A DNA stretch of 64,000 bases from Paenibacillus validus NBRC 15382 (GCF_004000985.1 NZ_BIMH01000007.1:116826-180825); one strand, 5' to 3'. Counted from the first letter of the stretch, positions 27,374 to 36,449 are shown. Translations and numbers: made by a program. The notes: generated by a model from the letters alone, not told the origin.

Positions 27374-28726
27374 TCAGCCGGGTCTCAGTTCTGTCGTCAG
27401 GGAAGAAATACGCGGCAGGCTGTCCAGGAATACAATCTTTTCCAGACTGCGTTCGACACGGTCAGGGCTGAGTACCCGCCCTGCGCAATCCCGGTATTTG
27501 CCGATTAACGCTTCATAGCTAAGGGGATGCTCCGGGCTGCCGTCGGCCATTTGCTTGCTCCTTTCCAGCACCCTCCCGTCCTTCAGCTTGACCCGAATGA
27601 GAGCAGGGGCCTCTTCCACGCTTCGGGTCCGATATTGCTCATCGATTCCAAATTCCACCTTCTCCATGAGCGCCCGAATGACCGGATCGTTCACTTTGTC
27701 ATCGGTAAACGTATCCAGCCCCACCTCGCCGTCCGCCACTGCGGCCGCGAGAACAAAGGGCATGCTGAACTTTCCCTCGGTCCCTTGAAGCGGCCGGTTG
27801 TGAACCAGCATGATCGGCCCGACCGGACCGCAGCCCGCATAGATGCTCTCGATTTGGTCCGCTTGGCATCCATACTCCTTGACCAGCGACAGCATGGCGT
27901 CAATGGCCGTATGGGTAGCTGCGCACGACGGATACGGCTTGACAAAAAAACCGGGCTGCAAGAGGTCGAAGGGTTCTCCCATGCTTTCTTTCAACACCGG
28001 TTGTTTATTGGCGAAGTTGGCGAAAAAACCTGTTTTTCCTTCCAACGCTTCCGGATTGGAGGTAAAGCCGCATTGGGCCAAATAGGCGGCGTTAACTCCA
28101 TTGCGGGCGGCGATTCCGGCGTGGAACGGCTTGGTCATGGAGCCGAAATTTTGCCTCAAGCCGCTAGCCGAGGACGCGGCTATCCCCAAAGCATGGATCA
28201 TCTGGTCGAGACTCAAACCAAGCAAATACCCCGCTCCCGCCGCTGCGCCCAGAACGCCGACGACGCCGGTCGCGTGCCAGCCGGCCTGATAAAGCTCCGG
28301 CTCCGCCGCTGCCCCGATTTTGCAGGAAACTTCGGTTCCGATCAAATAAGCCGTTACGAGCTCCCGTCCGCCGGCATCCATGCTTTCTGCCGTTGCCATG
28401 ACGGAAGGAAGAACGACGGCACTCGGGTGCCCAATCAGCCGCCAGGACGAATCGTCATAATCCAGGGCGTGGCAAAGAATCCCGTTTACAAACGCAGCTT
28501 GTAACAACGATGCAGAAACAGCGTTCCCCAGCAGGGTATAGCCTCCCCGCTCTCCCAGGCGTTCTGTATAGGTTAGCAGGCTGGAAGCGATCGGATCGGT
28601 ATTTCCGGCCAATCCGACGCCAAGGGTATCCAGGATATGCTCAATCGCACGCCGGCGGTGGTTCTCCCCGATCTTCCCGACTGCTTCGCTTACTGTAAAC
28701 TTCGCCATCTCATCAACCAAGCTCAT
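27374..28726 (-). CDS. MmgE/PrpD family protein
   Basis: 450-residue protein of the 2-methylcitrate dehydratase/iminodisuccinate epimerase/cis-aconitate decarboxylase fold. HALDYDDSSWRLIGHPSAVVLPSVMA is the characteristic His-Asp active-site segment, and PFHAGIAARNGVNAAYLAQCGF is the second. Many members have unknown substrates; the family acts on tricarboxylic or dicarboxylic hydroxy acids. Last gene of the Liv operon, 48 bases after the aldehyde dehydrogenase. Its presence fits a dicarboxylic acid-type substrate for the regulon. ATG start with GGAGGATGG upstream. Confidence 0.85.
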   Translation of the reverse strand: MSLVDEMAKFTVSEAVGKIGENHRRRAIEHILDTLGVGLAGNTDPIASSLLTYTERLGERGGYTLLGNAVSASLLQAAFVNGILCHALDYDDSSWRLIGHPSAVVLPSVMATAESMDAGGRELVTAYLIGTEVSCKIGAAAEPELYQAGWHATGVVGVLGAAAGAGYLLGLSLDQMIHALGIAASSASGLRQNFGSMTKPFHAGIAARNGVNAAYLAQCGFTSNPEALEGKTGFFANFANKQPVLKESMGEPFDLLQPGFFVKPYPSCAATHTAIDAMLSLVKEYGCQADQIESIYAGCGPVGPIMLVHNRPLQGTEGKFSMPFVLAAAVADGEVGLDTFTDDKVNDPVIRALMEKVEFGIDEQYRTRSVEEAPALIRVKLKDGRVLERSKQMADGSPEHPLSYEALIGKYRDCAGRVLSPDRVERSLEKIVFLDSLPRISSLTTELRPG

Positions 28727-28774
28727 ATCGATCCATCCTCCACCGCCCTCCAGACCGGAGCGTATAAGAAATTT

Positions 28775-30229
28775 TTACAGCTTAACGCTTATCGCTTTTA
28801 CTTGGGTATACGTGTGCAGCGATTCCAAGCCTTTTTCCCGGCCGATTCCGCTTTTCTTGTACCCTCCGAAAGGGGCTTCCACATCGATCGGACTGTAATC
28901 GTTAATATAAACTTGGCCGGCCTGCAGTTGTTTGGCGACACGATGCCCCCGGTGTATATTTTCCGTCCATACTGCAGCCGCCAGACCGAACTCTGTATCG
29001 TTGGCCAATCGAATCGCTTCCTCCTCGGTATCAAAGGGAATGACGACGACGACAGGGCCAAATATCTCTTCCCGGGCAATGGTCATCGTGTTTGTAACAT
29101 CCGTGAAAATGGTAGGTTGCATGAAATAGCCGTCTTTCAATTTCTCTTCTTGCATGCGGCTGCCGCCGTAAACTAACCGGGCTCCTTCTTGTTTGCCGAT
29201 TTCCACATACCGGAGCACGCGGTGCAGCTGCTCTTCACAAACCAAAGGACCGATCGTCGGATTATCGATGCCATACCCGATCTTTATTTGTTGGGCTTCT
29301 TCAATTAATTGTTCGACAAAGGCAGGCAGGATCGAACGCTGGACGATTAAGCGCGTACCCGCCGAACACACCTGGCCGGTATTAAATGTAAAGGCTCGCA
29401 AGGAACCTGCCGCAGCCGGATGTAAATCCGCATCATCAAACACGATATTCGGCGATTTACCGCCCAGCTCCAGGGAAACGGGAACAATCCGATCGGCGGC
29501 GGCCCGCATGACGATTTGTCCGGTTTCGACCGAGCCTGTAAAAGCGATTTTCCGTACCGCAGGATGGTTGATGAGCGGGGCGCCTGCTTCCTCGCCGTAG
29601 CCCGTGACCACATTGAAAGTGCCGGGCGGCATCCCCGCCTCTACGCAAAGCTTAGCCAGCTCCAACGTAGAAAGGCAGGCCTGCTCGGCAGGCTTCATCA
29701 CGACGGAATTCCCCGCGGCAAGCGCGCTGGCCGCTCCTCTCGCCGCCTGCGTAATGGGCACGTTCCATGGCGTAATATGTCCCGTTATCCCATACGGCTC
29801 GCGATATGTATACGTCAGGTGTTCGTTGCTGGCCGGGATCACCTCGCCGAAAATTTTGTCCGCCGCCCCGCCCAAATATTCGAAATACCTGGCGCTCGTT
29901 TCTACCAAAGATGCTGAAAAAACGAGCGGTCTCCCGGTATCGATCGTTTCCATGTAAGCAAAATCTTGTTTGTATTTACGCAAAAGCTGGGCCACGCGGT
30001 TTAAAATTTGTCCGCGGGCACTCGGCTTCAAGGCGTACCAAGCCTGAAACCCTTCTTCCGAGCTGCGGACGGCGCGCTCGATATCCTCCTTGTTCCCGCG
30101 GGCAAAGCTCGCAATCTTGTTCCCGGTAGAAGGGTCCACCCCTTCAAAATATTGATGATTGGCCGGCTCCACCCATTGACCGCCAATGAAATGCCCATAT
30201 GTTTCCTGCAAAGCGATTTGTCGATCCAT
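28775..30229 (-). CDS. NAD(P)-dependent aldehyde dehydrogenase
   Basis: Full-length ALDH, 484 residues. C288 in NTGQVCSAGTR is the nucleophile and E254 in SLELGGKSPNIVFDDADL the base; the cofactor loop is FTGSVETG at 230-237. The family branch resembles betaine or aromatic/aliphatic aldehyde dehydrogenases. It follows a zinc alcohol dehydrogenase in the Liv operon, so the pair could convert an alcohol to an acid for CoA transfer. ATG start with GGAGTGAG upstream. Confidence 0.9.
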   Translation of the reverse strand: MDRQIALQETYGHFIGGQWVEPANHQYFEGVDPSTGNKIASFARGNKEDIERAVRSSEEGFQAWYALKPSARGQILNRVAQLLRKYKQDFAYMETIDTGRPLVFSASLVETSARYFEYLGGAADKIFGEVIPASNEHLTYTYREPYGITGHITPWNVPITQAARGAASALAAGNSVVMKPAEQACLSTLELAKLCVEAGMPPGTFNVVTGYGEEAGAPLINHPAVRKIAFTGSVETGQIVMRAAADRIVPVSLELGGKSPNIVFDDADLHPAAAGSLRAFTFNTGQVCSAGTRLIVQRSILPAFVEQLIEEAQQIKIGYGIDNPTIGPLVCEEQLHRVLRYVEIGKQEGARLVYGGSRMQEEKLKDGYFMQPTIFTDVTNTMTIAREEIFGPVVVVIPFDTEEEAIRLANDTEFGLAAAVWTENIHRGHRVAKQLQAGQVYINDYSPIDVEAPFGGYKKSGIGREKGLESLHTYTQVKAISVKL

Positions 30230-30245
30230 TCGCCCTCACTCCTTA

Positions 30246-31313
30246 TTATTTATTTACTAGAATTGTGGCTCTCGTTACTTCACGGTTTGCGGATTTCTCC
30301 AGAGCAAGCGTCGCTTCTTCCAAGGAGAATGCAGCGTCCAACAAGCCGGCAAACGGATATTTCCCTGCGTTTCTCTCTAAAAATTGCAAGGACTTATACA
30401 GATACTCCGGGTTATAGCGATTGGCAGGAATAATCTCAATGGCTTTCCGGACCAGCAAACCGGGATCAAATGCCGTCGTATGCCCCGGCGTAATATTTCC
30501 CATGACGACATATTTGCCATTCTGCTTCACAAGGTGGATGCCTTCGCTAAACGCATCGGGGACGCCGGCTACCTCCAAGCCAAAATCGGCCCCCCAGCCG
30601 CCGGTCAGCTCCTTGACGCGGTTCACTCTTGCATCCAGCGTATCGTAGGCGTTCATATCGATAAGCTCATCTGCTCCGAATTTCTTAGCCGTAACTAAAC
30701 GCGAGGGCGCGCTGTCGATCACGATCACTTTAGCCCCCCTCTCCTTGGCGACGGCGCAAGCGGTTAATCCCAATCCGCCGGCCCCTTGAATAACGATGGA
30801 ATCGCCCGGGTTGATATGGATTTTGTCAAGGCCGAATAAGATTTGGGCGAAAGCGCAGTTCGCACTGGCCGCTTCCGCATTGGACACGCCGTCAGGCACT
30901 TTGAAAAAATATTGATCGTGGTGAACCATGTAATAAGAGGCGAATGTTCCGCTCTGCCCCTGGTATTTATACATATGAATGCAATGATGGAGATTACCTG
31001 CCAAGCATTCTCTGCATTGATTGCAGGTTACAAAATAGACCGGCACGACGCGATCCCCTACCTGCACCGGATTGCCCGCGTTGTCCGTCTTTACGTTGTC
31101 CCCCAGCTTGGCAATCCGGCCTATCATTTCATGACCGATGACTCCGCACTTCAAGGTAGGGTGATGGCCTTTAAACACGTGCAGTTCCGAACCGCATACG
31201 TTCGTTTGAAGCACCTCCAGCAGCACGGAGCCCGCTTCGACTTCCTCGGAAAACTCATGTTCCCGAACCTCAATTTTCATCGGTTCGGTCTGATAAACAA
31301 TTTTACCCTTCAT
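30246..31313 (-). CDS. Zinc-binding alcohol dehydrogenase family protein
   Basis: Medium-chain dehydrogenase, 355 residues. The catalytic zinc site is NVCGSELH with GVIGHEM, the structural zinc loop is CNQCRECLAGNLHHC and the Rossmann motif is QGAGGLGLTACAVAKERGA. Predicted NAD-dependent oxidation of an alcohol to the aldehyde used by the gene 16 bases downstream. Encoded inside the Liv-type operon, 18 bases after livF. ATG start with GATGAGGTG upstream. Confidence 0.9.
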   Translation of the reverse strand: MKGKIVYQTEPMKIEVREHEFSEEVEAGSVLLEVLQTNVCGSELHVFKGHHPTLKCGVIGHEMIGRIAKLGDNVKTDNAGNPVQVGDRVVPVYFVTCNQCRECLAGNLHHCIHMYKYQGQSGTFASYYMVHHDQYFFKVPDGVSNAEAASANCAFAQILFGLDKIHINPGDSIVIQGAGGLGLTACAVAKERGAKVIVIDSAPSRLVTAKKFGADELIDMNAYDTLDARVNRVKELTGGWGADFGLEVAGVPDAFSEGIHLVKQNGKYVVMGNITPGHTTAFDPGLLVRKAIEIIPANRYNPEYLYKSLQFLERNAGKYPFAGLLDAAFSLEEATLALEKSANREVTRATILVNK

Positions 31314-31331
31314 GTGCTAGCACCTCATCCT

Positions 31332-32033
31332 TTATGCCCCAAGGTAAAGCTGGCGAATTTTGTCGTTTTCTTTAATGTGCCGGGATTCGCCCTCCAGTGC
31401 GATTCTGCCGTTCTCCAGCACGTACGTATAATGCGATATTTCCAGCGCCAAATGGACATTCTGCTCCACAAGCAGAATCATCGTCCCTTCCTCATTGATT
31501 CTCATAATGATTTGGAAGATGTCACGAATGATATTGGGCGCGAGGCCAAGGGATGGCTCATCGAGCAGTAAAATTTTCGGATTTCCCATTAAAGCCCTAG
31601 CAATGGCAAGCATTTGCTGCTCGCCGCCGCTTAAAGTGCCGGCGTATTGGTTCAGCCGTTCCTTCAACCGCGGGAAGTAGGCAAACACCTTCTCCAGATC
31701 GGCCGCCACCTTCTTGTCCTTTCGGGTAAAAGAGCCGATGCGGAGGTTTTCTTCAACGGTCAGCAGCGGGAACAGCCTTCGGTTTTCCGGACAGTGTATC
31801 ACCCCGCGCTTCACGAGATCGCTGGGCGTTTTTTTCAGCATAGATTCGCTTTCCAGGTCATAGCTTCCCTGCTTGGGCGGAATCAGACGGGAAATCATCT
31901 TCAAGGTAGTCGACTTCCCGGCGCCGTTGGCCCCGAGCAAGGAAATGATCTTTCCTTGCGGTATTTCCAGGGAAATACCCTTCAAGGCATGGACATGCCC
32001 ATAGTAAACATGGATGTCATGAAGTTTTAACAA
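31332..32033 (-). CDS. livF: Branched-chain amino acid-type ABC transporter ATPase (LivF)
   Basis: Second ATPase of the high-affinity LIV-type importer, 233 residues. Walker A GANGAGKST, signature LSGGEQQMLAIARAL and Walker B ILLLDEPSLGLAPNI are intact. TTG start with GGAGGTG upstream; overlaps the end of livG by 17 bases. The LIV family also imports amides, short acids and aromatic acids, so the cargo is probably the pathway substrate rather than leucine. Confidence 0.9.
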   Translation of the reverse strand: MLKLHDIHVYYGHVHALKGISLEIPQGKIISLLGANGAGKSTTLKMISRLIPPKQGSYDLESESMLKKTPSDLVKRGVIHCPENRRLFPLLTVEENLRIGSFTRKDKKVAADLEKVFAYFPRLKERLNQYAGTLSGGEQQMLAIARALMGNPKILLLDEPSLGLAPNIIRDIFQIIMRINEEGTMILLVEQNVHLALEISHYTYVLENGRIALEGESRHIKENDKIRQLYLGA

Positions 32034-32793
32034 AGCTATCCACCTCCCCTAAATACGCTTCAATGACAGCCGGATCGTTCTGGACCTCCTTGGGCTGGCC
32101 TTCGGCTATTTTTTCCCCAAAGTTCATGACCGTGACATAATCGGAAACCTTCATGACCAACGACATGTCATGCTCAATCAGCAGAACGGTATAACCCATC
32201 TCCTTCTTCAATTGCACAATGAGATGGCTGATACGCTCCGTCTCCACCGGGTTCATCCCGGCTACCGGTTCGTCAAGCAGAATCATCTTCGGGTCGGCCA
32301 TCATCGCCCGCCCGATGTCAACCATCTTCTGATAGCCGAAGGACAGGTTCGATACTTCTTCACCGGCAAGATGGGAAATATTGAGCAGCTCCAACACTTC
32401 ATGCGCTTTTCTCACCGCATTTCGTTCACTGGCCCGATTGGCCGGTAAATTCAGAGCGATGGAGACGATATTTTTCTTCATTCTGGGATGGTAACCCGTC
32501 AGGAGGTTATCCATGACCGTCATTTTTTTGAACAACTCCACATTTTGAAAGCTTCGGGCGATCCCTTTCCGGATGACTTGATGCGGCTTGTATTTGTTCA
32601 GATCTTCCCCGTTGAATACGATCTCCCCGGACATCGGCGTATAGAATCGGCTGATGCAATTAAACACGGTCGTTTTGCCAGCCCCGTTAGGTCCGATGAG
32701 CGAGTAAATTACCCCCTTGGGCACTTCAAACGAGAGGTCGTTGATCGCTCTAATTCCCCCGAAAGTTACCGTTACATGACGGAACGTCAGCAT
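32017..32793 (-). CDS. livG: Branched-chain amino acid-type ABC transporter ATPase (LivG)
   Basis: First ATPase of the importer, 258 residues. Walker A is GPNGAGKTT and Walker B is MILLDEPVAGMNPVE. The signature reads LSFGYQKMVDIGRAM, a variant of the usual LSYGEQR. The ATG at MLTFRHVTV is nine bases after AGGAGGTG; an in-frame GTG four codons earlier sits inside that site and is unlikely. Overlaps livF at its end and follows livM closely. Confidence 0.9.
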   Translation of the reverse strand: MLTFRHVTVTFGGIRAINDLSFEVPKGVIYSLIGPNGAGKTTVFNCISRFYTPMSGEIVFNGEDLNKYKPHQVIRKGIARSFQNVELFKKMTVMDNLLTGYHPRMKKNIVSIALNLPANRASERNAVRKAHEVLELLNISHLAGEEVSNLSFGYQKMVDIGRAMMADPKMILLDEPVAGMNPVETERISHLIVQLKKEMGYTVLLIEHDMSLVMKVSDYVTVMNFGEKIAEGQPKEVQNDPAVIEAYLGEVDSFVKTS

Positions 32794-32797
32794 ACGC

Positions 32798-33781
32798 CTA
32801 TTCACCTCCTGCCTGTTGCGATAACCATGAGTTACGGTCTTCCGCCACGGTTTTATTCAGCTTCCGCTTGAAAAGCCCCTTCAAGGACACAAGCCCTGCC
32901 GGCCGTAATAAAATAATTAACGCCATCGCCGAACCGATCACGATGCTGTGCATGCCAATGAGATGTTCTGTGAAATGAGGGAGCACCGAAAACAAAATCG
33001 TGCCTATGATGGCGCCGGGTATGGAGGCCAGTCCCCCAACCACGATCATCGCCAGCAAGAGGAAGGATGTGGTCACCGAAAAATCGCTCGGACTGATGTA
33101 GCCCAGCCAGTAGGCATACAACCCGCCCGCCAATCCGGTGAAGAAGGCACTGATGACGAACATGACGGTTTTATACAACGCGACATGAATGCCCATCGCC
33201 TGCGCCGCCACCTCGCTATCCCGGATGGCCACGAAAGCCCTGCCCAGACTGCTTGCGACAATGTTGCGGATGAACCAGGTGACGAGAACCGTCATGGCGA
33301 CGATCACATAGAAAAATTCGATATCGGAGGATAGAAAAACGGGTCTCGATACGGCCATGCCTTGATAGCCTTTCGTTAAAGAATCCCAGTTCAGAACCAG
33401 CAACGGCACCGACAGCCCGAAGCCGAGCGTAGCCACAGCCAGAAAGTGACCGCGAAGCCGCACAGCGGGCAGGCCGATCAGCAGCCCGATCACCCCGCTG
33501 ACGATGCCCGCCATCAGGAAGGATACGAAGAATGGAACTCCTCTTTCCCCTAATATGGCTACCGTATACGACCCGATCACCAGAAATCCCGCATGACCAA
33601 CGGACACCTGCCCCCCGTAACCGACCAGGATGTTGAGCGATAACGAAGAAATAATATAGATGCAGGTGATGCTGAACAGCGTCAGGAAATAGTTCGAATA
33701 GCCAACGAGCAGCGGGTAGACCGCCATCAGCAGGACAACCAGCGCCAGCAAGACCTTTTTGACCCAATGGTTTCTCAGCAT
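32798..33781 (-). CDS. livM: Branched-chain amino acid-type ABC transporter permease (LivM)
   Basis: Membrane permease, 327 residues. LNILVGYGGQVSVGHAGFLVIGSY is the family hallmark, and AIRDSEVAAQAMGIHVALYKTVMFVISAFFTGLAGGLYAYW is the ATPase-contact region. ATG start with AAGGTG upstream, four bases after livH. The C-terminal tail after the last helix is charged and cytosolic. Confidence 0.9.
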   Translation of the reverse strand: MLRNHWVKKVLLALVVLLMAVYPLLVGYSNYFLTLFSITCIYIISSLSLNILVGYGGQVSVGHAGFLVIGSYTVAILGERGVPFFVSFLMAGIVSGVIGLLIGLPAVRLRGHFLAVATLGFGLSVPLLVLNWDSLTKGYQGMAVSRPVFLSSDIEFFYVIVAMTVLVTWFIRNIVASSLGRAFVAIRDSEVAAQAMGIHVALYKTVMFVISAFFTGLAGGLYAYWLGYISPSDFSVTTSFLLLAMIVVGGLASIPGAIIGTILFSVLPHFTEHLIGMHSIVIGSAMALIILLRPAGLVSLKGLFKRKLNKTVAEDRNSWLSQQAGGE

Positions 33782-33785
33782 GTCT

Positions 33786-34655
33786 TCACACCTTCTTCAA
33801 GTACTGGTTTCCGCCAAATAAGCCGGTCGGTCGAATATACAGAACGACGATGATCAGCAGGAACGTGTAAACCAATTTCATCTCGGGCGATACATAAAAA
33901 CTGATCAAATTGCCAAAAACGCCGATAATCAAGCCGCCGATAACCGCTCCGGGAAGGCTGATGAAACCTCCCAATACCGCTGCCGCAAACCCCATAATCA
34001 GCACGTCCGCCATCATGCTCGGTTGAAGAAAGGTGAACGGAGCGGTAAGCATTCCCGCCACCCCGCCGAGGACGGTTCCTACTCCCCAGGTCCATGTAAA
34101 GACGCTGGAAACTTTGATGCCCATCAACTCCGACGCCATGCTATCCTGTGAGGACGCGCGCATGGCGAGCCCGATTGCCGTGAAGCGAAAGAGCAGGAAA
34201 AATCCAAGCATCAGGATCACCGTAACGCCAATGACGAAAACTTCGTTCATCGAGATGAACACGCCGCCCAGATCATACGGGTCTCCCGCAAAGGCCGGCG
34301 GATATGGAGCCGGGGTGTGCCCCCAGATCAAACCGGCCACCCCGTTGAACGCCAGAAACAGCCCTAGCGTCAGCACGATTTGATTCAAGGGCGGCGCCGA
34401 TTGAATCGGTTTCATAAATATCCGGTGGACAACAGTGCCGAATATACCGGCAAAAACCAAAGCTAAAATAAACGAAATCAGATACGGGAGTTCCAGCTTC
34501 GTCAAAAACATAAAACTGACAAAAGTTGTAATCATGGCCATTTCACCCTGCGCAAAATTGGCGATATCCGTGGTTTTGAAGATCAGCACAATCCCCAAAG
34601 CCGCGAGTCCATAGATGCAGCCAAAAATAAGACCGCTCACAATGAGTTGAAGCAT
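33786..34655 (-). CDS. livH: Branched-chain amino acid-type ABC transporter permease (LivH)
   Basis: Membrane permease, 289 residues. It shows LAALGIVLIFKTTDIANFAQGEMAM near the N-terminus and the contact loop MRASSQDSMASELMGIKVSSVF. MGFAAAVLGGFISLPGAVIGGLIIG is the C-terminal hallmark. ATG start. A perfect hairpin separates it from the binding-protein gene upstream. Confidence 0.9.
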   Translation of the reverse strand: MLQLIVSGLIFGCIYGLAALGIVLIFKTTDIANFAQGEMAMITTFVSFMFLTKLELPYLISFILALVFAGIFGTVVHRIFMKPIQSAPPLNQIVLTLGLFLAFNGVAGLIWGHTPAPYPPAFAGDPYDLGGVFISMNEVFVIGVTVILMLGFFLLFRFTAIGLAMRASSQDSMASELMGIKVSSVFTWTWGVGTVLGGVAGMLTAPFTFLQPSMMADVLIMGFAAAVLGGFISLPGAVIGGLIIGVFGNLISFYVSPEMKLVYTFLLIIVVLYIRPTGLFGGNQYLKKV

Positions 34656-34690
34656 ATGCGTCCATCCCGCCTTTCATTAACCTTGCTGCC

Positions 34691-34718
34691 GTGTCCGGTC
34701 CGTTGAAAGACCGGACAC
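34691..34718. repeat. Perfect hairpin between livK-like and livH genes
   Basis: GTGTCCGGTC and GACCGGACAC form a ten-base-pair perfect stem with an eight-base loop. No T-run follows on the minus strand, so it is more likely an mRNA-stabilising or partial-termination structure that raises binding-protein output relative to the permease genes. Confidence 0.7.
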
Positions 34719-34751
34719 TTCCTTTCCGTTCCGCGATGCTCTGTTTATGCT

Positions 34752-36029
34752 TTATTTTTCATAAGTGATCTCATTGGTTTTCGGGTTGAAGTTGATCGTT
34801 TTGGAAATCGGAATGATCTTCCCGTCGACGGCCTGTGTAATGAACATACTCGTCAGTCCGTAATGGTTATCCGGCGCGAAGGTGACGCCCGAATACATGG
34901 ATCCCTTCCAGTTATCGAATGTATGCATAGCGTCGAAAAATTTATCGTAAGTGATGTCCGGTCCGGTTCGCTTCAGTCCTTCTACCATGACTTGCGCTGC
35001 GGACCATCCCCACTGGGCGAATCCATGGTAGGAGGAGCCCGGGAAGTCCTTCGAGAAACGCTCTACGTACAGCTTCATCCCCGGATCGTCCACGGCGTCC
35101 GGCATAGGAATGACCGCGGAGCTAATGGTCCCCGCCCAGACGTCGCTTCCTGCCAGTTTGAATAAATTAAGATCGTTCGCTCCAATGGAAGAAACAATAA
35201 AAGGAGTATCTTTTATCCCGTATTTATGCAGTTCTTTCTTGAAGTTGGCCACCGGGTTGGGCGGGCCGAACATGATGATGGCCTCAGGGTTGAGCTGCTT
35301 GATCTTTTGCGCTTGGGAGCTCATATCGGGATCGGATACGACAAAAGGAATTTCTCCTAAAATTTCAACACCGGGGTAATTTTTCACGGCCTCATGGCTG
35401 GCTTCCAAATTTTCTTTTCCGAAGTCGTCGTTTTGATACACGATCGCGATCCGTTTTTTACCGAGCTTATTCACGGTGTAGTCCATAAACACTTTCGTTT
35501 CTACGCGATAATTGAGAAAGGAGGAGCCGAAGTAATTTTTAACCGGCGGGTCAACGAAGCGCTTGGCTCCCGTGCTGACCATGATGACGGGCGTGCCTTT
35601 TTCCGTAAGATAAGGCTGTGCGGCCGCATTGCACGGTGTGCATGCACTGCCCAGCAAGGCAAATACCTTATCTTCTTCTACGAGTCTTTTGACGAGCTGT
35701 ACAGTTTTCGCCGGCTGATACCCGTCGTCATAAGCAATCAGCTTAAGCTTGCGGCCGTGTACGCCTCCTTGTTCGTTTGTATAGTTGAAGTAGGCCTGAA
35801 TCCCTTGCCGGATCAAGTCATAGACAGCGGAAACACCGCTCTGGGGCGCTAGATGACCGACAAGAATCTCTTTCTCCGAGACCCCTTGGGCCAGCTGTGC
35901 CGTTCCTCCGCTTTGCGGGCCGCCGCTCTTGGAGCTGCCGCCTGCGGGACTTCCCCCCGAACAAGCGGTTAACGTCAGCACCGCTGCCAGACCGACAGCC
36001 AAAAGCTTGGATAATGTATTCTTTTTCAT
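34752..36029 (-). CDS. LIV-type ABC transporter substrate-binding lipoprotein
   Basis: Lipid-anchored receptor, 425 residues. The signal peptide ends in the lipobox LTACSGG, followed by a Gly/Ser-rich linker. The mature part is a type-1 periplasmic fold starting KEILVGHLAPQSGVSAVYDL. First gene of the eight-gene Liv operon, with GGAGGTTCTG upstream, a cre site in the leader and a sigma-54 promoter about 180 bases upstream. Ligand unknown; probably an organic acid or alcohol used by the regulon. Confidence 0.9.
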   Translation of the reverse strand: MKKNTLSKLLAVGLAAVLTLTACSGGSPAGGSSKSGGPQSGGTAQLAQGVSEKEILVGHLAPQSGVSAVYDLIRQGIQAYFNYTNEQGGVHGRKLKLIAYDDGYQPAKTVQLVKRLVEEDKVFALLGSACTPCNAAAQPYLTEKGTPVIMVSTGAKRFVDPPVKNYFGSSFLNYRVETKVFMDYTVNKLGKKRIAIVYQNDDFGKENLEASHEAVKNYPGVEILGEIPFVVSDPDMSSQAQKIKQLNPEAIIMFGPPNPVANFKKELHKYGIKDTPFIVSSIGANDLNLFKLAGSDVWAGTISSAVIPMPDAVDDPGMKLYVERFSKDFPGSSYHGFAQWGWSAAQVMVEGLKRTGPDITYDKFFDAMHTFDNWKGSMYSGVTFAPDNHYGLTSMFITQAVDGKIIPISKTINFNPKTNEITYEK

Positions 36030-36120
36030 CTCAGAACCTCCATTTTAATGAAATTCCCCGCTCGCTTGCCTGCCTGTTCCTCTAGTCATCAAGTCAGTCG
36101 TTCCACCTTTAAGAAAGAAT

Positions 36121-36134
36121 TGAAAGCGCTATCA
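36121..36134 (+). promoter_or_regulatory. CcpA cre site in the leader of the Liv operon
   Basis: TGAAAGCGCTATCA fits the cre consensus TGNAANCGNNNNCA fully. It lies between the sigma-54 promoter and the binding-protein start, downstream of the expected transcription start, so CcpA would act as a roadblock. Confidence 0.6.
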
Positions 36135-36207
36135 AATTGGTTAACGTCACCCCCATTCCTCTAGAAGCCCCTTTTATCAAAGCAAGTTCTTCTAATACTA
36201 ATTATTA

Positions 36208-36224
36208 AGCAAGTAGCATGCCAA
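36208..36224 (-). promoter_or_regulatory. Sigma-54 (-24/-12) promoter of the Liv operon
   Basis: On the minus strand TTGGCATGCTACTTGCT, with GG and GC ten bases apart. Nearly identical to the element at 27226-27243. Transcription would start near 36197, giving a leader of about 170 bases. Confidence 0.85.
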
Positions 36225-36246
36225 CAAAAATGACCGGGATTTTTTT

Positions 36247-36360
36247 ATTCACAACAGAATTGTTCTCATTTTAAACATATTCTGTTAAATATATGAACAT
36301 ACAAACGGTTATTGTTTAAATTGTGAATAGGATTCGGCTTTGTCAATAAAGTGAACAGCC
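36247..36360 (-). promoter_or_regulatory. Putative upstream activating region of the Liv operon
   Basis: Contains an ATTCACAA/TTGTGAAT inverted pair (36247-36254 and 36321-36328), a TGAAC at 36294-36298 and a 21-base block at 36340-36360 with GTGAACAGCC that matches the UAS block of the other operon at 18 of 21 positions. Located 25-136 bases upstream of the -24 box. Confidence 0.55.
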
Positions 36361-36362
36361 AA

Positions 36363-36409
36363 GAAAAAAAACAGTGACCTCTCCGTGGCATGTACCGGGA
36401 AGAGATCAC
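36363..36409 (-). terminator. Terminator after the sigma-54 activator gene
   Basis: On the minus strand GTGATCTCT pairs with AGAGGTCAC (one G-U) around an 18-base loop and is followed by TGTTTTTTTTCTT. It separates the activator transcript from the Liv operon promoter region. Confidence 0.8.
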
Positions 36410-36449
36410 CGCACCATGGTCATACCGTCTGCCGAACAGTTAGGCCCGC

